The notes under the pieces: generated by a model
What the model saw: only the letters and a program-made list of their open reading frames with translations
What the model was told of the DNA's origin: nothing
Database searches by the model: none
Program-made: the position numbers and the translations under genes
Shown: one piece after another, positions 20,086 through 30,487 of the stretch
Numbering within the stretch: the first letter of the stretch is position 1
Layout of the letters: the number at the start of each line of letters is the position of its first letter
Source: Trichomonas vaginalis G3
Taxonomy: Eukaryota > Parabasalia > Trichomonadida > Trichomonadidae
Assembly (NCBI RefSeq): GCF_026262505.1
Contig: NC_067206.1
Location: forward strand, 38,453,660 to 38,517,659
Direction of reading: 5' to 3'
DNA length: 64,000 bases

Positions 20086-20335
20086 TGTCAAGATTTCTTC
20101 GTAAATGTTTTGTCAAGACTTCTTCGTAAATGTTTTGTCAAGACTTCTTCGTAAATGTTTTGTCAAGACTTCTTCGTAAATGTTTTGTCAAGATTTCTTC
20201 GTAAATGTTTTGTCAAGACTTCTTCGTAAATGTTTTGTCAAGACTTCTTCGTAAATGTTTTGTCAAGACTTCTTCGTAAATGTTTTGTCAAGACTTCTTC
20301 GTAAATGTTTTGTCAAGACTTCTTCGTAAAATCAG
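20086..20335 (+). repeat. 25-bp tandem repeat, about ten copies
   Basis: The unit is GTCAAGACTTCTTCG plus TAAATGTTTT. About ten copies lie here, nine to ten in the right TIR (43353-43595) and six in element 2 (48817-48955), so copy number varies between element copies. Shorter degenerate runs recur at about 32630-32720, 34320-34390, 58215-58290 and 59885-59985. Confidence 0.85.
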
Positions 20336-20492
20336 ACAAAAATAATGTTTAGGGTAGAAGGTTAGATATAACCTCTTTTCTAACCTCTTTTCTACCCTCT
20401 TGAATTTTCATGAAATTTACACCAAAAATATACTACTAGGGTCATTTACGAAGAAATCTCAACAAAGTCTTTACGATGAAATCTCAACAAAA

Positions 20493-20532
20493 CATAGACA
20501 AGAAAGTTCATGAGAAATTAGATGAAGAAGTC
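20493..20532 (+). repeat. KilA-N gene fragment inside the TIR
   Basis: CATAGACAAGAAAGTTCATG and the following ~20 bases nearly equal 57806-57843, inside the KilA-N gene of element 2. It is the second gene-derived piece found within the TIR. Confidence 0.65.
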
Positions 20533-20731
20533 TTAACAAAGTCTTTACGAAGAAATTCATGAAAATTCAAGAGGGTAGAAAAGAGGTTAGAAAAGAGGTT
20601 ATATCTAACCTTCTACCCTAAAATATATTTTTGGGTCATTTACACTCATTTACGAAGAAATCTCAACAAAGTCTTTACGAAGAAGTCACAATAAAACATC
20701 TGTCAAAAACCGCTTTTTAACTTCACTTAAA

Positions 20732-22600
20732 ATGCCACGTAAGCTACGTAAGAATATACGTAAGAGGAAGAGAGCATTGAAACATCCAATAGTAAAACTG
20801 ACACCACAACAACAGTTGCAACAACAAATAATGAATGACCCCACTATGTTGCAACAAATGTCAAGCAATCCTATGCTTTTAAACCGAGTTGTTGGTGCAC
20901 AGAGTGGAGGTTTAAGAGCGGCACTTTTAGCGAAAATGGCAGGCTATGGTGGAGCTGCAGACGGAACAGCATATAACCCTCAAAGTCAAATGAATTTGAG
21001 TTCACTCAAAAATCAAATAACAGATGTCAAAAAGTCAAACATAGACATACAGAAACAAATAAGCGAAAACGAAAAGAAACTAGAATATGACAGACAGACA
21101 AAGAAACTCAATGAGTTAAACGTAGAGAAAAAGAAGAAAGAAGAACAACTGAAAGAACTAAGTACAGAGGAATATGCGAAAAAAGTGTCAGAAAAAGCAG
21201 CAGAAGTAGCAAAAATGGAACAAGATGTCATAAATTTGAAAAACCATACTACTCGATATAAAGTACTGAAAGATGAAGAGATAAAACAAAAAGCCCTGAA
21301 GACATATATGGATAGCGATGAGTATAAAAAAGAAGTTGAAGCAAATGTAAAGGCAGAAAAACTTTTACAGTTGCAAAACCAAACCGTACAGTATGAAAAC
21401 TTAGCACAAGAAAGTAAAAATAACGACGCGGCTATGCAAAAGGCAATGAAAAGCGCAGAATATATAAAAGCTAACAATGACTGGTTAGATGCCCAAGCCA
21501 ACGCTAAAGCAGCCCAACTCATAGGGTCAATAAGGACAAAAATACAAGCGGATGAAGATAGTTCAAATGAAGCTTTAACAAATGCTGACTTTAAGAACGC
21601 TTTCGAAGCTCTTCATAGTAAGGTGAAACAAGTGAACGACTTCTCATCTGGAAAGAAACTGAAGTCTGAAGGTTTCGACAAAGAGTTAAAAGAAGTAGCA
21701 CAAAATATGACGAAAATAACAGATGCAGCAACGAGACAGGCAGTTCAAAGTGCCTATGACGCCGTTAGAGCAACTGTTGTGAAAAGTCAAGAAAAAGAGT
21801 TACAACAGACCAAAACAGACCTAGTAAATGCTTTCTTAAAAACGAAAAGTCAGGTAGGACATTACGCTGCAGATGGAACATATGTGCCAGCTGGTGGAAC
21901 TTATATACCACCAAACCCTCCAAGAGAAGCACCTGCACCAGGACTACCTAGAACATTTACATCGTCACATGGACACAGACACAGGCATGCACAACAACCA
22001 GCACAACAACCACCTCCACAACCAGCACAACAACCAACACAACAACCAACAGTTCAAAACACTGCACCACAACCAGCACAACAACAACCACAAACAGAGC
22101 AAGGACATAAAAGAAGTAGAGAACAAGGAAACCAAGAATTCTTAAAAATGCTTAAAGAAGACTATGGTTACCCAGATAGTATTGACTTTAGTGACAGATA
22201 TAAAGAAGCTATTAGAAAGTTCAAGGATGGAAATACTGACCCGAACCTATTTAGCTTTATGGCTCTGCACCAAAGGGGATATAATTTCAAACCTGGAAAA
22301 TACAAGCTCGCTAAGGGATATGATTTAATAGCATATCATCCAAATGACATGAACGAATTTACTCCGAGATATTTGATGTCAGAGCTAAATGACAATTTAA
22401 CTCTCTTCATGAAACGCGTAAAAAATAGAGACGGAACGAAAGAAGAAAGGTTTATGAGTCCGGATGACTTAGAAAGGGAACTTGTTGAAAACGGTCTCGG
22501 AATATATGAAATGCCAGCAGATGAGGTACAAGAAACTCCACAGGAAGAACTAGTTTCAGATCAACCAGACATGGAAGAAATAGTTCAGCAACAAAGCTAG
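20732..22600 (+). CDS. Basic, coiled-coil, proline/glutamine-rich virion-type protein
   Basis: A 622-aa open frame beginning MPRKLRKNIRKRKRALKHP, a strongly basic N-terminus like a DNA-binding core protein. Residues ~60-75 contain GGLRAALLAKMAGYGG; residues ~85-330 are coiled-coil; residues ~385-460 are rich in Pro, Gln and His; the last ~150 residues look globular. First gene after the left TIR and just upstream of the capsid region, so a core or scaffold role is likely (inference). No family name can be assigned. Confidence 0.55.
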   Translation: MPRKLRKNIRKRKRALKHPIVKLTPQQQLQQQIMNDPTMLQQMSSNPMLLNRVVGAQSGGLRAALLAKMAGYGGAADGTAYNPQSQMNLSSLKNQITDVKKSNIDIQKQISENEKKLEYDRQTKKLNELNVEKKKKEEQLKELSTEEYAKKVSEKAAEVAKMEQDVINLKNHTTRYKVLKDEEIKQKALKTYMDSDEYKKEVEANVKAEKLLQLQNQTVQYENLAQESKNNDAAMQKAMKSAEYIKANNDWLDAQANAKAAQLIGSIRTKIQADEDSSNEALTNADFKNAFEALHSKVKQVNDFSSGKKLKSEGFDKELKEVAQNMTKITDAATRQAVQSAYDAVRATVVKSQEKELQQTKTDLVNAFLKTKSQVGHYAADGTYVPAGGTYIPPNPPREAPAPGLPRTFTSSHGHRHRHAQQPAQQPPPQPAQQPTQQPTVQNTAPQPAQQQPQTEQGHKRSREQGNQEFLKMLKEDYGYPDSIDFSDRYKEAIRKFKDGNTDPNLFSFMALHQRGYNFKPGKYKLAKGYDLIAYHPNDMNEFTPRYLMSELNDNLTLFMKRVKNRDGTKEERFMSPDDLERELVENGLGIYEMPADEVQETPQEELVSDQPDMEEIVQQQS

Positions 22601-22629
22601 AAGCCTGAAGGAACGAACAAGTCCTTCCT

Positions 22630-23931
22630 TTGGAAACTAACTTCACAGAACTAGATGAAGATTTGGAACAGCCGAAAAATCTTGACCTCAACAAGAGTAT
22701 GCGGAGAATATGGAATATTTCCAAGAGTCTAAAAAAAAATTCGGCTGACATAGTAGAAGATATCGAACAAAAATGTTTTGCCGACATACAAAAGACTCCA
22801 ACATCAGATGAAAATATCCAGCATAGAATGGAAGAACTGAAAAAAAATGTACACAAATACAACAACCCTTTTACTTACGAGCATTTAACGTTCAATCTTC
22901 GGATGAACTCGGTGAAGATAAAGGTTAAATTTCAAGAAAACATATAGAAATGAAACATTGTTTAAAGTTCATTCAGAACCTAACCAAGATGGAAACAAAC
23001 CTACTTTGTTTCTGCAGACGATGGAACTACAATGAGATGGGGTCATAAAGCTAACCCGGATAGGTGGTTCATAAACTTACAACCTCAATTCCAAGAAGTT
23101 GTAGACGCAATGGAAGTCAATGGTGAACCAGATATAGCTGGTATTTTCAGCGCGGCTTTAATGCCATTGAAAGATATTGAAGATGCAGATATTTTGGACC
23201 AGTATGAAATGAACATGGCTGATGGAAATATAACACCTGACGTTCTAGAACATTTATCTCAAAGAACTACACAGAACCATAGAGATGGTATATTTGGTGA
23301 AGAGTTTAGAAAGAAAGTTAGGGAGATAGAAGGAAGAGAACCTATTGTACATGACCTTGCAAACGAAAGTTTACAAAAATGTCATAAAAACTTACTTTGC
23401 AGACAATGAACCGAGAAGGGATGAATATTTAAGAAAACTCAAATGGACAGTACCAAATGAAATGTTAGTATTGAAAAACATGTTCCTTGACAAAAAAAAC
23501 CAACTACAGAAATAAACGACGCAAGACTGAAAGATTGGGTAGAAGCCTTCCCATTCACAAAAGATATAGTTGGTAACATGGAAAGAAAACCAGAATGGCT
23601 ACAAAAACATATATTTGGAAACGAGCATATTCCATATGGACAGGCACTGTTTGAAGAGCTTGAACCGGAAACTCAGGAAAGAGTCATGCAAACAATACGC
23701 GAAGACTCAAATACAGACTATGACAAACTCTTTCTAGGATATAGGTTACCTGAGATGGGCGACCAGAGCCAAAAGGCAAAAAGGACATGGGAAATTTGCA
23801 ACATACTAGATGAACATAATGCAAAGATGCAACAACTTCAAGCAGAGGGCAATGAAGGAAAAAGAAGAGTTAAAAACTCAGTCAGGAAGAAAGTAAAGCT
23901 TGGTCCACGTGGGTTCTATTATGACATATAA
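22630..23931 (+). pseudogene. Unrecognised gene region before the capsid gene
   Basis: Coding-like DNA between the basic coiled-coil protein and the capsid gene; readable parts are charged and helical (for example MERKPEWLQKHIFGNEHIPY). A virion or maturation role is suggested only by position. Broken in several places. Confidence 0.4.
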
Positions 23932-23963
23932 ATCCAACTATTCTATATTTTTACTCATATGAA

Positions 23964-25572
23964 ATGTACGCCGCTCAGAATATAACGCCAACAGTTTTGG
24001 ATGCCATGAATGGAAATGTTTCCGAATGGTATAACGAATGCGACAATGCCATTAGAAGGTCAGAAATAGTTCCTGGAACTTACGAATATACAACTGCTGT
24101 TTCTTATGGAAATGTAGGTGAGTTTGGAGAAGGTTCTTCAACAACAGTAGATATTGCTTGCGACAGGTTTCATATTATTTCTATTGACAACTCATTCTTA
24201 TACGTGGAACAAGACATTGAAATAAAACCTTCTGCCAAGTTGTCTGACAAGAAAGGTTGCAATGGAATTTCTATGTCGGATACCAATATGCTCCAGAAGT
24301 TTTCATGGGATATAAGATATATTCTAACTCTGACTTAGTTCAAACAGTAACATGGGCAACTATGAATGGTTCGCTTTGAGAAACTCAGTACAACCACAAG
24401 CTAGAGAACAAACAGACCAGTATGCAACTATTGAGAAAATAAGAAGACTTGACCCTAACGTTCCAGGAGTTTATGTTAACCTTTCTGGACAAAATGCAGC
24501 AGCAGTAACCAAAAGTAAATTGAAACTTAGAGTTCCTTTGTCATCTTTCCTCATCTTCAGGTTTTTAAGATACTTGCCAAACTGGGCAGGAAAAATTTCT
24601 ATCGAACTTACTCCAAGCAAAAATAACTTAGTCATTGCACCAACACAAGACCCATTCACTCTTACAGAAGTAGTGGGAACAAATAAAATGTCATTCGCCG
24701 ACTTTTGCAAAAACAAAGTTGACTTAGACTTTGGTTTCTCAAACCTCAACACTGAAGTAAACTATTATTTCAATGCTGCTGGAGATGCTTGGGACCCAGT
24801 TAAGTTCACATGCGAAAAATTTGAATGCAAGAGAATAGAAAGCAGACTTGCAGTCTATATGTTGGACCCAGATATTTCAAATGCTTTAGCTGCCAAATAT
24901 ATTGCAGTTCCACTTATGTTCCCTATACACCAAATATCTGTCAAAGACTTTGCAGGTGAAGTTGGAAACCAAAATCCAGGAACCGCAGGTGCAAGAACAG
25001 ATATTGCCTTAACAACTGCAATGAAACATGCAGATACTATGTTTGTACTGTTCAGACGAACTATAAATGACTATTCTTGCTTCTACAACCCTGGTATTAA
25101 ATACCATATAAACATAGATGGCAAATACTATCCAAGAGAAGAATATTCTACAGTTGAGGATATGAGGTCATACAACTTGACATTAGATGCTATGAACTTT
25201 AACAACAACTTCACAACAACCATTAACCCTGAAATGCAAAGTTCTATTATGCCATATGTGAAAGTATGGACTCATACAGGAGCTCAAAAAACTCAATATA
25301 CAAATGGAGACCGTTCAAACTTTTGGCTTGGCATTCCATTTGCTGACTCAGAAGACTTTATGGGTGGTATTTCAACTGTTGGTACAGTTCAAATACAATA
25401 TACTGGTGACAGAGACGGTCCAGATGAATTGAAAGCAAAGAAGTTTACAAAACCAATAGCACTTTTCACGGAAGATGCTCTTTTGAAAATTCGTTCGATG
25501 AAACCTGCTGGGGCTCCTCAGATTGGTATAACGACAGCTTCCATCGAGCAGATTTTGGCAGCAGGTCAGTAA
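23964..25572 (+). pseudogene. Major capsid protein (element 1)
   Basis: The gene starts at ATG 23964 in the shared start context (TTTTTACTCATATGAAATG). Beta-rich segments such as SFLYVEQDIEIKP near the start and VPLSSFLIFRFLRYLPNWAG in the middle, the ~530-codon size and the place among structural genes fit the double-jelly-roll major capsid protein of Polintons. It is unlike the element-3 capsid gene. The counterpart in element 2 lies outside the window. Broken. Confidence 0.65.
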
Positions 25573-25780
25573 GTTGTTCTTGAACTGACTTCTCTCCGTC
25601 AAATATTGACAGTACGCCAGTTTTGATATAATATTGTATTATAAACTTTCCTTTAGAAATATCGGTCAGTTTTGTTGTTATATTTTTGTCAACGTCAAGA
25701 ACTTTCACCATTTCAGTTATACCAACTTTCTTTGCTTTATGAAAATATTTTGGTTCAGCAAATATTGCTATTCTTAACAT
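25466..25780 (-). CDS. Unrecognised small protein convergent with the capsid gene
   Basis: A 104-codon frame starting MLRIAIFAEPKYFHKAKKVG at 25780. Its 3' part overlaps the end of the capsid gene by about 107 bp. Residues 1-75 look coding; the overlapping end may not be. No family recognised. Confidence 0.35.
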   Translation of the reverse strand: MLRIAIFAEPKYFHKAKKVGITEMVKVLDVDKNITTKLTDISKGKFIIQYYIKTGVLSIFDGEKSVQEQLTDLLPKSARWKLSLYQSEEPQQVSSNEFSKEHLP

Positions 25781-25900
25781 TTTCCATTGTTTGTATAAAG
25801 AACTATTCTGTCAATGAACTTGTACTGTTTGTGTGTGTAAACTTTTTTTGCTTCAATTCAAAGAGATACTCAAATACGTCCATCTTTTTATTCTTAGTAA

Positions 25901-26386
25901 ATGTCATTTCCGAAAAATAGAAGCGTAAGTGTTTCAAAAGGTTTAATGGCGGTGGCAGATGTGAAGTTAAATTCACCAACTCAAACAAACAGTCAAAGTG
26001 TTGTTGTCAATGTCAAAGAAAGAGATGTTGAAGTGGGGAAACCATACGAAGACGAAGATGGTATAACAATAGTTCCTGTAAAAGAACCAACATACCCTGA
26101 AGTTAGCAGAGACTTAAGTTCTGTTGCAGATATTCGAAATGACTACCAACAACTTAAAGACAAACTTAAAACTCAGGAGAAGATTTGTCAAGCTTTGGGT
26201 ATAATGTTAAACTTGGTCGAACACAACCCTGTAAAAGTGAACTCATATGTCATCGCACCTCATGAAATTTTGAAAGAACTATTGAAACTTTTGACAGAGG
26301 CAGACGATATAAACATCAAAGAAATAGAACCGACATTGCTTGCTGTGGTGTTTCATATAATGTCATTGACAAGATATACGTTATGA
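25901..26386 (+). CDS. Unrecognised 161-aa protein
   Basis: Starts MSFPKNRSVSVSKGLMAVAD at ATG 25901. The N-terminal half is polar with KEPTYPEVSRDL; the C-terminal half is helical (ICQALGIMLNLVEHNPVKVN, then LKELLKLLTEADD). Its plan parallels the 233-aa protein of element 3 (3717-4418). It lies between the capsid and penton-like genes, which suggests a virion assembly role. Confidence 0.45.
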   Translation: MSFPKNRSVSVSKGLMAVADVKLNSPTQTNSQSVVVNVKERDVEVGKPYEDEDGITIVPVKEPTYPEVSRDLSSVADIRNDYQQLKDKLKTQEKICQALGIMLNLVEHNPVKVNSYVIAPHEILKELLKLLTEADDINIKEIEPTLLAVVFHIMSLTRYTL

Positions 26387-26481
26387 AAGGAGGTGAAACG
26401 TTGAACTTAAAATATAGTTTCCCAGACGTCATAAAAATATTTGACGACCACAACATTCATTAAAATTTACTTGCTAAGTAA

Positions 26482-27278
26482 ATGGCAGAAGACATAGTGG
26501 TTTATACTATTACGACTAAAAACCCTGAGTCATATAATTCTATAACAACAAACTTACAAAGTCCTCAAGGACGATATTGTAAACTGACCTTAAACACGAT
26601 GACGACTAAAGCCTGTTTTGCTCTTTTGACACCAGAAGACTTTGTTGTTGTGAATGGTAAAAAATACTTCTTTGAAGATACTTACTCAGATATACCACCA
26701 ACAGGTTTTGTTGACTTATTTAATACTTTAAGGACGGATGTAACATGTGCTGCAACTAGAGCAGGTTTCATTATGTTTGGATGTCCGACTGAGTTTAGTA
26801 TAAACGATATGAGCTATAATACAAAACTTATATCTGGTTTTTACTACCAACAGTTTCCTATAACAGGAAAAGGTGTCATACAAGGTTGTCTGTTCCATTG
26901 ACTTTAAGTACACCTATTTTATATATTGTTTCAAACTTAGGTTCAAAGTGCTATTCGAATGTCGACAGAAACTACTATGACCAAAAGATACTCATGCGTA
27001 TAAACAACACTTTCTCTGCTGGTTTGCCTATTGTTCATTCGAATGCAGAATTTTCAGCTTTAGTAAACTCAAACACTTTGGCAAACATAAACTTAACCTT
27101 AGTTGACGCAAACTTTGTTCCTGTAAAACTTTTATGTCCTATGTATTTGTCAATGACGGCAGAAAGTTTCGAATTGGAAGATGCAACTGGTGAAAGTATT
27201 GTATTACAAGAACAACTTCAACAACAAATAGCTCAAGAACAACAAATGCAACAAATGCAACAACAAAGTCAAGAATAA
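26482..27278 (+). pseudogene. Minor capsid (penton-like) protein (element 1)
   Basis: Starts MAEDIVVYTITTKNPESYNS after a TTTACTTGCTAAGTAAATG context. The C-terminal part (LANINLTLVDANFVPVKLLC) has the strand pattern seen in small jelly-roll penton proteins of Polintons and virophages, followed by a Gln-rich tail. It lies downstream of the capsid gene. Broken. Confidence 0.45.
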
Positions 27279-27306
27279 AAAAAATATTTTTTTTATTTTT
27301 ATAAAA

Positions 27307-27506
27307 ATGTACAGAATAGACGTTTCAGATTTTTATGACTTCCAAGCGTTCAGAAATATGTGTCCATTTAGAGACTATACAAAGCAGTCGAGAATTTGAA
27401 ACGTTTAGTCATTTATGTTGACTCTGCCCCAGAATGTTATGTTATGAAAGAATGGGATGTTGTCTTTAACAAACCAAGAGCAACCATAGTTTTCAGAAAA
27501 ATGTAG
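27307..27506 (+). pseudogene. Small unrecognised gene upstream of the helicase
   Basis: Begins MYRIDVSDFYDFQAFRNMCP, directly after the AT-rich start element (ATTTTTATAAAAATG). The product would be well under 100 residues. Broken; no family recognised. Confidence 0.35.
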
Positions 27507-27531
27507 ACAGAAACTTAAGAAAATAAAAGTC

Positions 27532-28541
27532 GTGCAAGTTGGAATGAAGATGTTAGATGCTTGGGATATCTTATTGTCCAAGTTAGAAGATTTTTCAGTT
27601 CGTGGTATAAAGTTCTATACACCATCTCCAAACTTCTATTCTATCTTCACTGGATATAAATACGAACAAGTAGAATGGAAAGAAAATGTTATAGAAGCTT
27701 GGTTAGACCATGTCAAAGAAATTATATGCAATGGAAACGAAAGAGTCTATGAGTATATCTTATGTTGGTTTGCAAACATCTACAACATCCAAGTGCTAAA
27801 AATGAAACTGCTCTCATTATAATTGGAAAACAAGGAACTGGTAAGAACACTTTCTTTACAGATATCTTATGCAAACTGTTAGAGGGCTATTCGAACCCTA
27901 ATATGACAAACTTAGAAAACATCTGCGGTAAATTTAACTCTTCAATAGAGAATATGAAACTTATAGTATGTAACGAACTTCAAAGTATAGATACAACAAA
28001 AAAAGTTTTGAACTCAGATGCTTTGAAGAGTCTTATAACAGACAAAGTTGGAGTTGTTGAAAGAAAGTATAAAGACCAAAGAGTTTGTGAAAATGTTGCA
28101 AACTTCATTATGGTTTCAAACAATGTTGTTCCGATGAAGTTAGAAAGTTCTGACAGAAGATATGTAGTTGTCAGAACGTCAGATTCTCATATGCAAGATA
28201 CAGAATATTTTGACGACTTAGCAGAAACTTTGACACCTAACTTTTACAACCACTTGTTCTCATATTTCATGACATTAGATATTTCTAACTTCAATCCAAG
28301 ACAAATTCCATATACCGAAGAGAGACAAACATTGTTAGAAGCAAACAAGAGTGTATATGAACTGTTTATAGATGAGACTAACTTTGTGTCATTAGATGAA
28401 AGGTCATTGTACGATGAATATAAACAGTATTGTCAAGAATATGGTTATATGACAGCGTCTAAACGAACATTCTTGGCAAATGTCAAAAATCTTTTAGATG
28501 TTCAGAACGGCGTATATACAAAGAAAAATTTTTATGAGTAA
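27532..28541 (+). pseudogene. SF3 helicase, D5/DUF5906 type
   Basis: The readable domain has a Walker A GKQGTGKNTFF, a Walker B-like MKLIVCNELQ, and a motif C-like NFIMVSNNVVPMKLESSDRR, the order of superfamily-3 helicases of the D5/DUF5906 family. Such proteins unwind DNA during replication of Polinton-like viruses, virophages and nucleocytoplasmic large DNA viruses. A primase domain is not visible upstream. It is followed by a gene with an SSB-like acidic tail. The element-2 counterpart begins at 63580 and runs out of the window. Broken here. Confidence 0.75.
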
Positions 28542-28576
28542 ATTTAAAAAAAATATTTTTTTATCCGATAGAAAAG

Positions 28577-28995
28577 ATGACGAAATATATTTCAGTCAAC
28601 AAATATATGTCAGGACTTAAAGAAGAACTAGACCCATTCGCTTATTTGAATGTTTACTTCTACCATTTGAAAAGTCTACATTTGACAAAGTTTGGAACAT
28701 CGAACCTGTTAAGTTTGCTATTGTGACTAAAAATGGTGCGAAATTTGAAGACTTAGACATAGAAGGTTTGTTAGCAGTCAAAGAAAATTTTGACAGAAGG
28801 TTCTCAAACCTTAAAGAAGGCAAAGCATACAAACTTGTTATACCTTATGAACCAAAGAAAGCAGACGACTATGAATATTATGAGTCTAAGATAGTTGAAG
28901 TTCAAGGTAAATTAGGTAAAAAGATTTTAGAGTCTAAGCCAGTGTTTGCCCCTAAAGAGGAAGAGAACATTGACATTGACCCAGAAATGTTCTAA
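28577..28995 (+). pseudogene. Small acidic-tailed protein next to the helicase (SSB-like?)
   Basis: Counterpart of the open 139-aa frame at 63125-63544. The fold is unknown, but the end (EEENIDIDPEMF) is a short acidic tail finishing in Phe, like the protein-interaction tail of bacterial single-stranded-DNA-binding proteins. Placed 35 bp after the helicase. A replication accessory role is inferred. This copy is broken. Confidence 0.4.
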
Positions 28996-29011
28996 AAATA
29001 AAATTTTATTT

Positions 29012-29467
29012 TTACATGTCAAATTTCTTTTTCTCTGGAACTGGTTCAGGTTCTTTCTTCTCTTCTTCTACTTTCTTTTCTTTCTTCTCTCTCTTCTTCT
29101 TCTTTTCTGGTGGAGTTATGTCAAATTTCTCAGAACCATATTTATGTAAAAGTTCTTTGTCCTTTAATAGCTCTTCTATTCTGTTTCCTATTTCATCTTC
29201 AAGAACAGCGCATGTGTCTTCTTTGCATTCTAAGAACTTTTGTTGGACTTCATCTTTCCAATCGGTGTCATCTCTGTCAACAAGTCTGTCATTGACAAAT
29301 TTTAAGACTGCTCTTTGTAATGTTTTATGGTTCTTGTCATATTCCCAGAAACAGAACTTTAGAACAAATTCACCTTTCTTGTTTACACTATGTAAGATTT
29401 TATGGTCGACAGATGTTTTGCTGTCAAAAAGTTTGTCTCGAATATAGATAGCGAAATCGCTAGACAT
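29012..29467 (-). CDS. Unrecognised 151-aa protein with lysine-rich tail
   Basis: Starts MSSDFAIYIRDKLFDSKTSV at 29467 and ends in a Lys/Glu/Pro tail (EKKKKREKKEKK). It is divergent from the ATPase gene, with 37 bp between the starts. Residues 1-110 look globular. No family recognised; a DNA-binding role is conceivable from the tail. Element 2 has a broken counterpart at 62652-63109. Confidence 0.5.
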   Translation of the reverse strand: MSSDFAIYIRDKLFDSKTSVDHKILHSVNKKGEFVLKFCFWEYDKNHKTLQRAVLKFVNDRLVDRDDTDWKDEVQQKFLECKEDTCAVLEDEIGNRIEELLKDKELLHKYGSEKFDITPPEKKKKREKKEKKVEEEKKEPEPVPEKKKFDM

Positions 29468-29504
29468 TTTCTAAAAAGATAAAATTTTTAATTTTTCTAA
29501 AAAT

Positions 29505-30377
29505 ATGTTAGAAAAAAAGTTTGCTGACATTGACAAGAAATTTGAGAATGTTTTAAATAAGAACAAGAGGAAGTTGGAAAATGCTCAGATAAAACCCATA
29601 CATGACAAGTTCTTATTTGCTCAGAATGGTATAACAGGTCTAATTGCACCACCTGGGTCGGGTAAGACTTTCACTTATCTTAAAATGGCTGCACAACAAC
29701 AAGAACTAGATGAGAAGAACCCATTCTATGAGTTAGTAGTCATTTGTAGTACTTCGGGTCAATTTGACCAAACCGTCAATTCGTTCAAAGATATTATAAA
29801 GAAGTCTAAGTTAGTATGTATAAAAGACTCTGAGTTGTTAGATTGGATAAAGAAGTACCAAAGAAGAGTTTTGAAGTACAATGCTATAAATGAGTATATA
29901 AATTCGAAGTTTAAAGACCCAAATGAGGAAATGCAGAGAATATTAGAGAAGAAACACTTCAGAAACAAACAGAAAGAGATAGAATACATTTCGAAGAAAT
30001 TGCAATCGTACGATTGGAAGACTTACCCTCATAGATGTCTTCTTATCTTAGATGACTTTGCTTCTCATCCTTTGTTAAAGAACAGAGAACAAGACATGTG
30101 TCGAATTCTTAAGAAGCTCAGACACTTTAACATTTCAGTTGTCATTTGTGTACAGACAGCCAAGAGTTTAAGTAAGGATGTAAAGAGAATACTTACTGAC
30201 ATTGTACTTTTCCCTGGATTGTCCGAAGACGATTTCATGGAACTTATGAAAGAGTCCATGGCAGGTAAGTTTGACAGACATGAACTATGGGAGAAGTACA
30301 AAGTCATACAAGACCCTCATACTTCTTTCAGAATTCACATCTACGCGAACAAAGTTCAAATTGTAAAAAGTCAATAA
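29505..30377 (+). CDS. FtsK/HerA-type genome-packaging ATPase (element 1)
   Basis: An open 290-aa frame. Walker A is APPGSGKTF (residues ~48-56), Walker B is CLLILDDFA (about 177-185), and a following strand VVICVQTAKSLSKDVK supplies the sensor Gln. This is the Polinton/poxvirus A32-like packaging ATPase that loads DNA into capsids. The counterpart at 61740-62615 is also open and nearly identical. Confidence 0.85.
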   Translation: MLEKKFADIDKKFENVLNKNKRKLENAQIKPIHDKFLFAQNGITGLIAPPGSGKTFTYLKMAAQQQELDEKNPFYELVVICSTSGQFDQTVNSFKDIIKKSKLVCIKDSELLDWIKKYQRRVLKYNAINEYINSKFKDPNEEMQRILEKKHFRNKQKEIEYISKKLQSYDWKTYPHRCLLILDDFASHPLLKNREQDMCRILKKLRHFNISVVICVQTAKSLSKDVKRILTDIVLFPGLSEDDFMELMKESMAGKFDRHELWEKYKVIQDPHTSFRIHIYANKVQIVKSQ

Positions 30378-30394
30378 AAATAAAGAGTTTAGTC

Positions 30395-30472
30395 TTAGTA
30401 AGTCTGTTGTGGTGCTGGGGCTGTCGGTTCTTCTGGCTGTGGAATGGACTCGGTTGGTGGTACGTCGGACAT
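30395..30472 (-). CDS. Proline-rich micro-ORF, 25 aa
   Basis: Reads MSDVPPTESIPQPEEPTAPA and ends QTY. The plus-strand counterpart in element 2 (61646-61729, 27 aa) keeps the same reading, including PQPEEPTAPAPQQTYYD. Conservation of such a short Pro-rich peptide in both elements suggests it is translated, but it could also be the tail of a lost gene. Confidence 0.35.
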   Translation of the reverse strand: MSDVPPTESIPQPEEPTAPAPQQTY

Positions 30473-30487
30473 TCGTTTGTGTCTTAA

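Larger units (their letters stand above)
19796..20716 (+). repeat. Left terminal inverted repeat of element 1
   Basis: About 920 bp, complementary to 42971-43872. From the outside in: A-run, a hairpin AGGCACTTCGTGCCT (19843-19857), an 81-bp fragment like the 3' end of the element's methyltransferase gene, the GGGTAGAAGG palindromic repeat, ten 25-bp repeats, a second and third palindromic repeat, and a short KilA-N gene fragment. Confidence 0.9.

Noticed and set aside
21013-21522. 169-codon minus-strand frame inside the basic coiled-coil gene
   Set aside because: Shadow of the Lys/Glu-rich plus-strand gene; Ser/Phe-rich composition is typical of such antisense frames.
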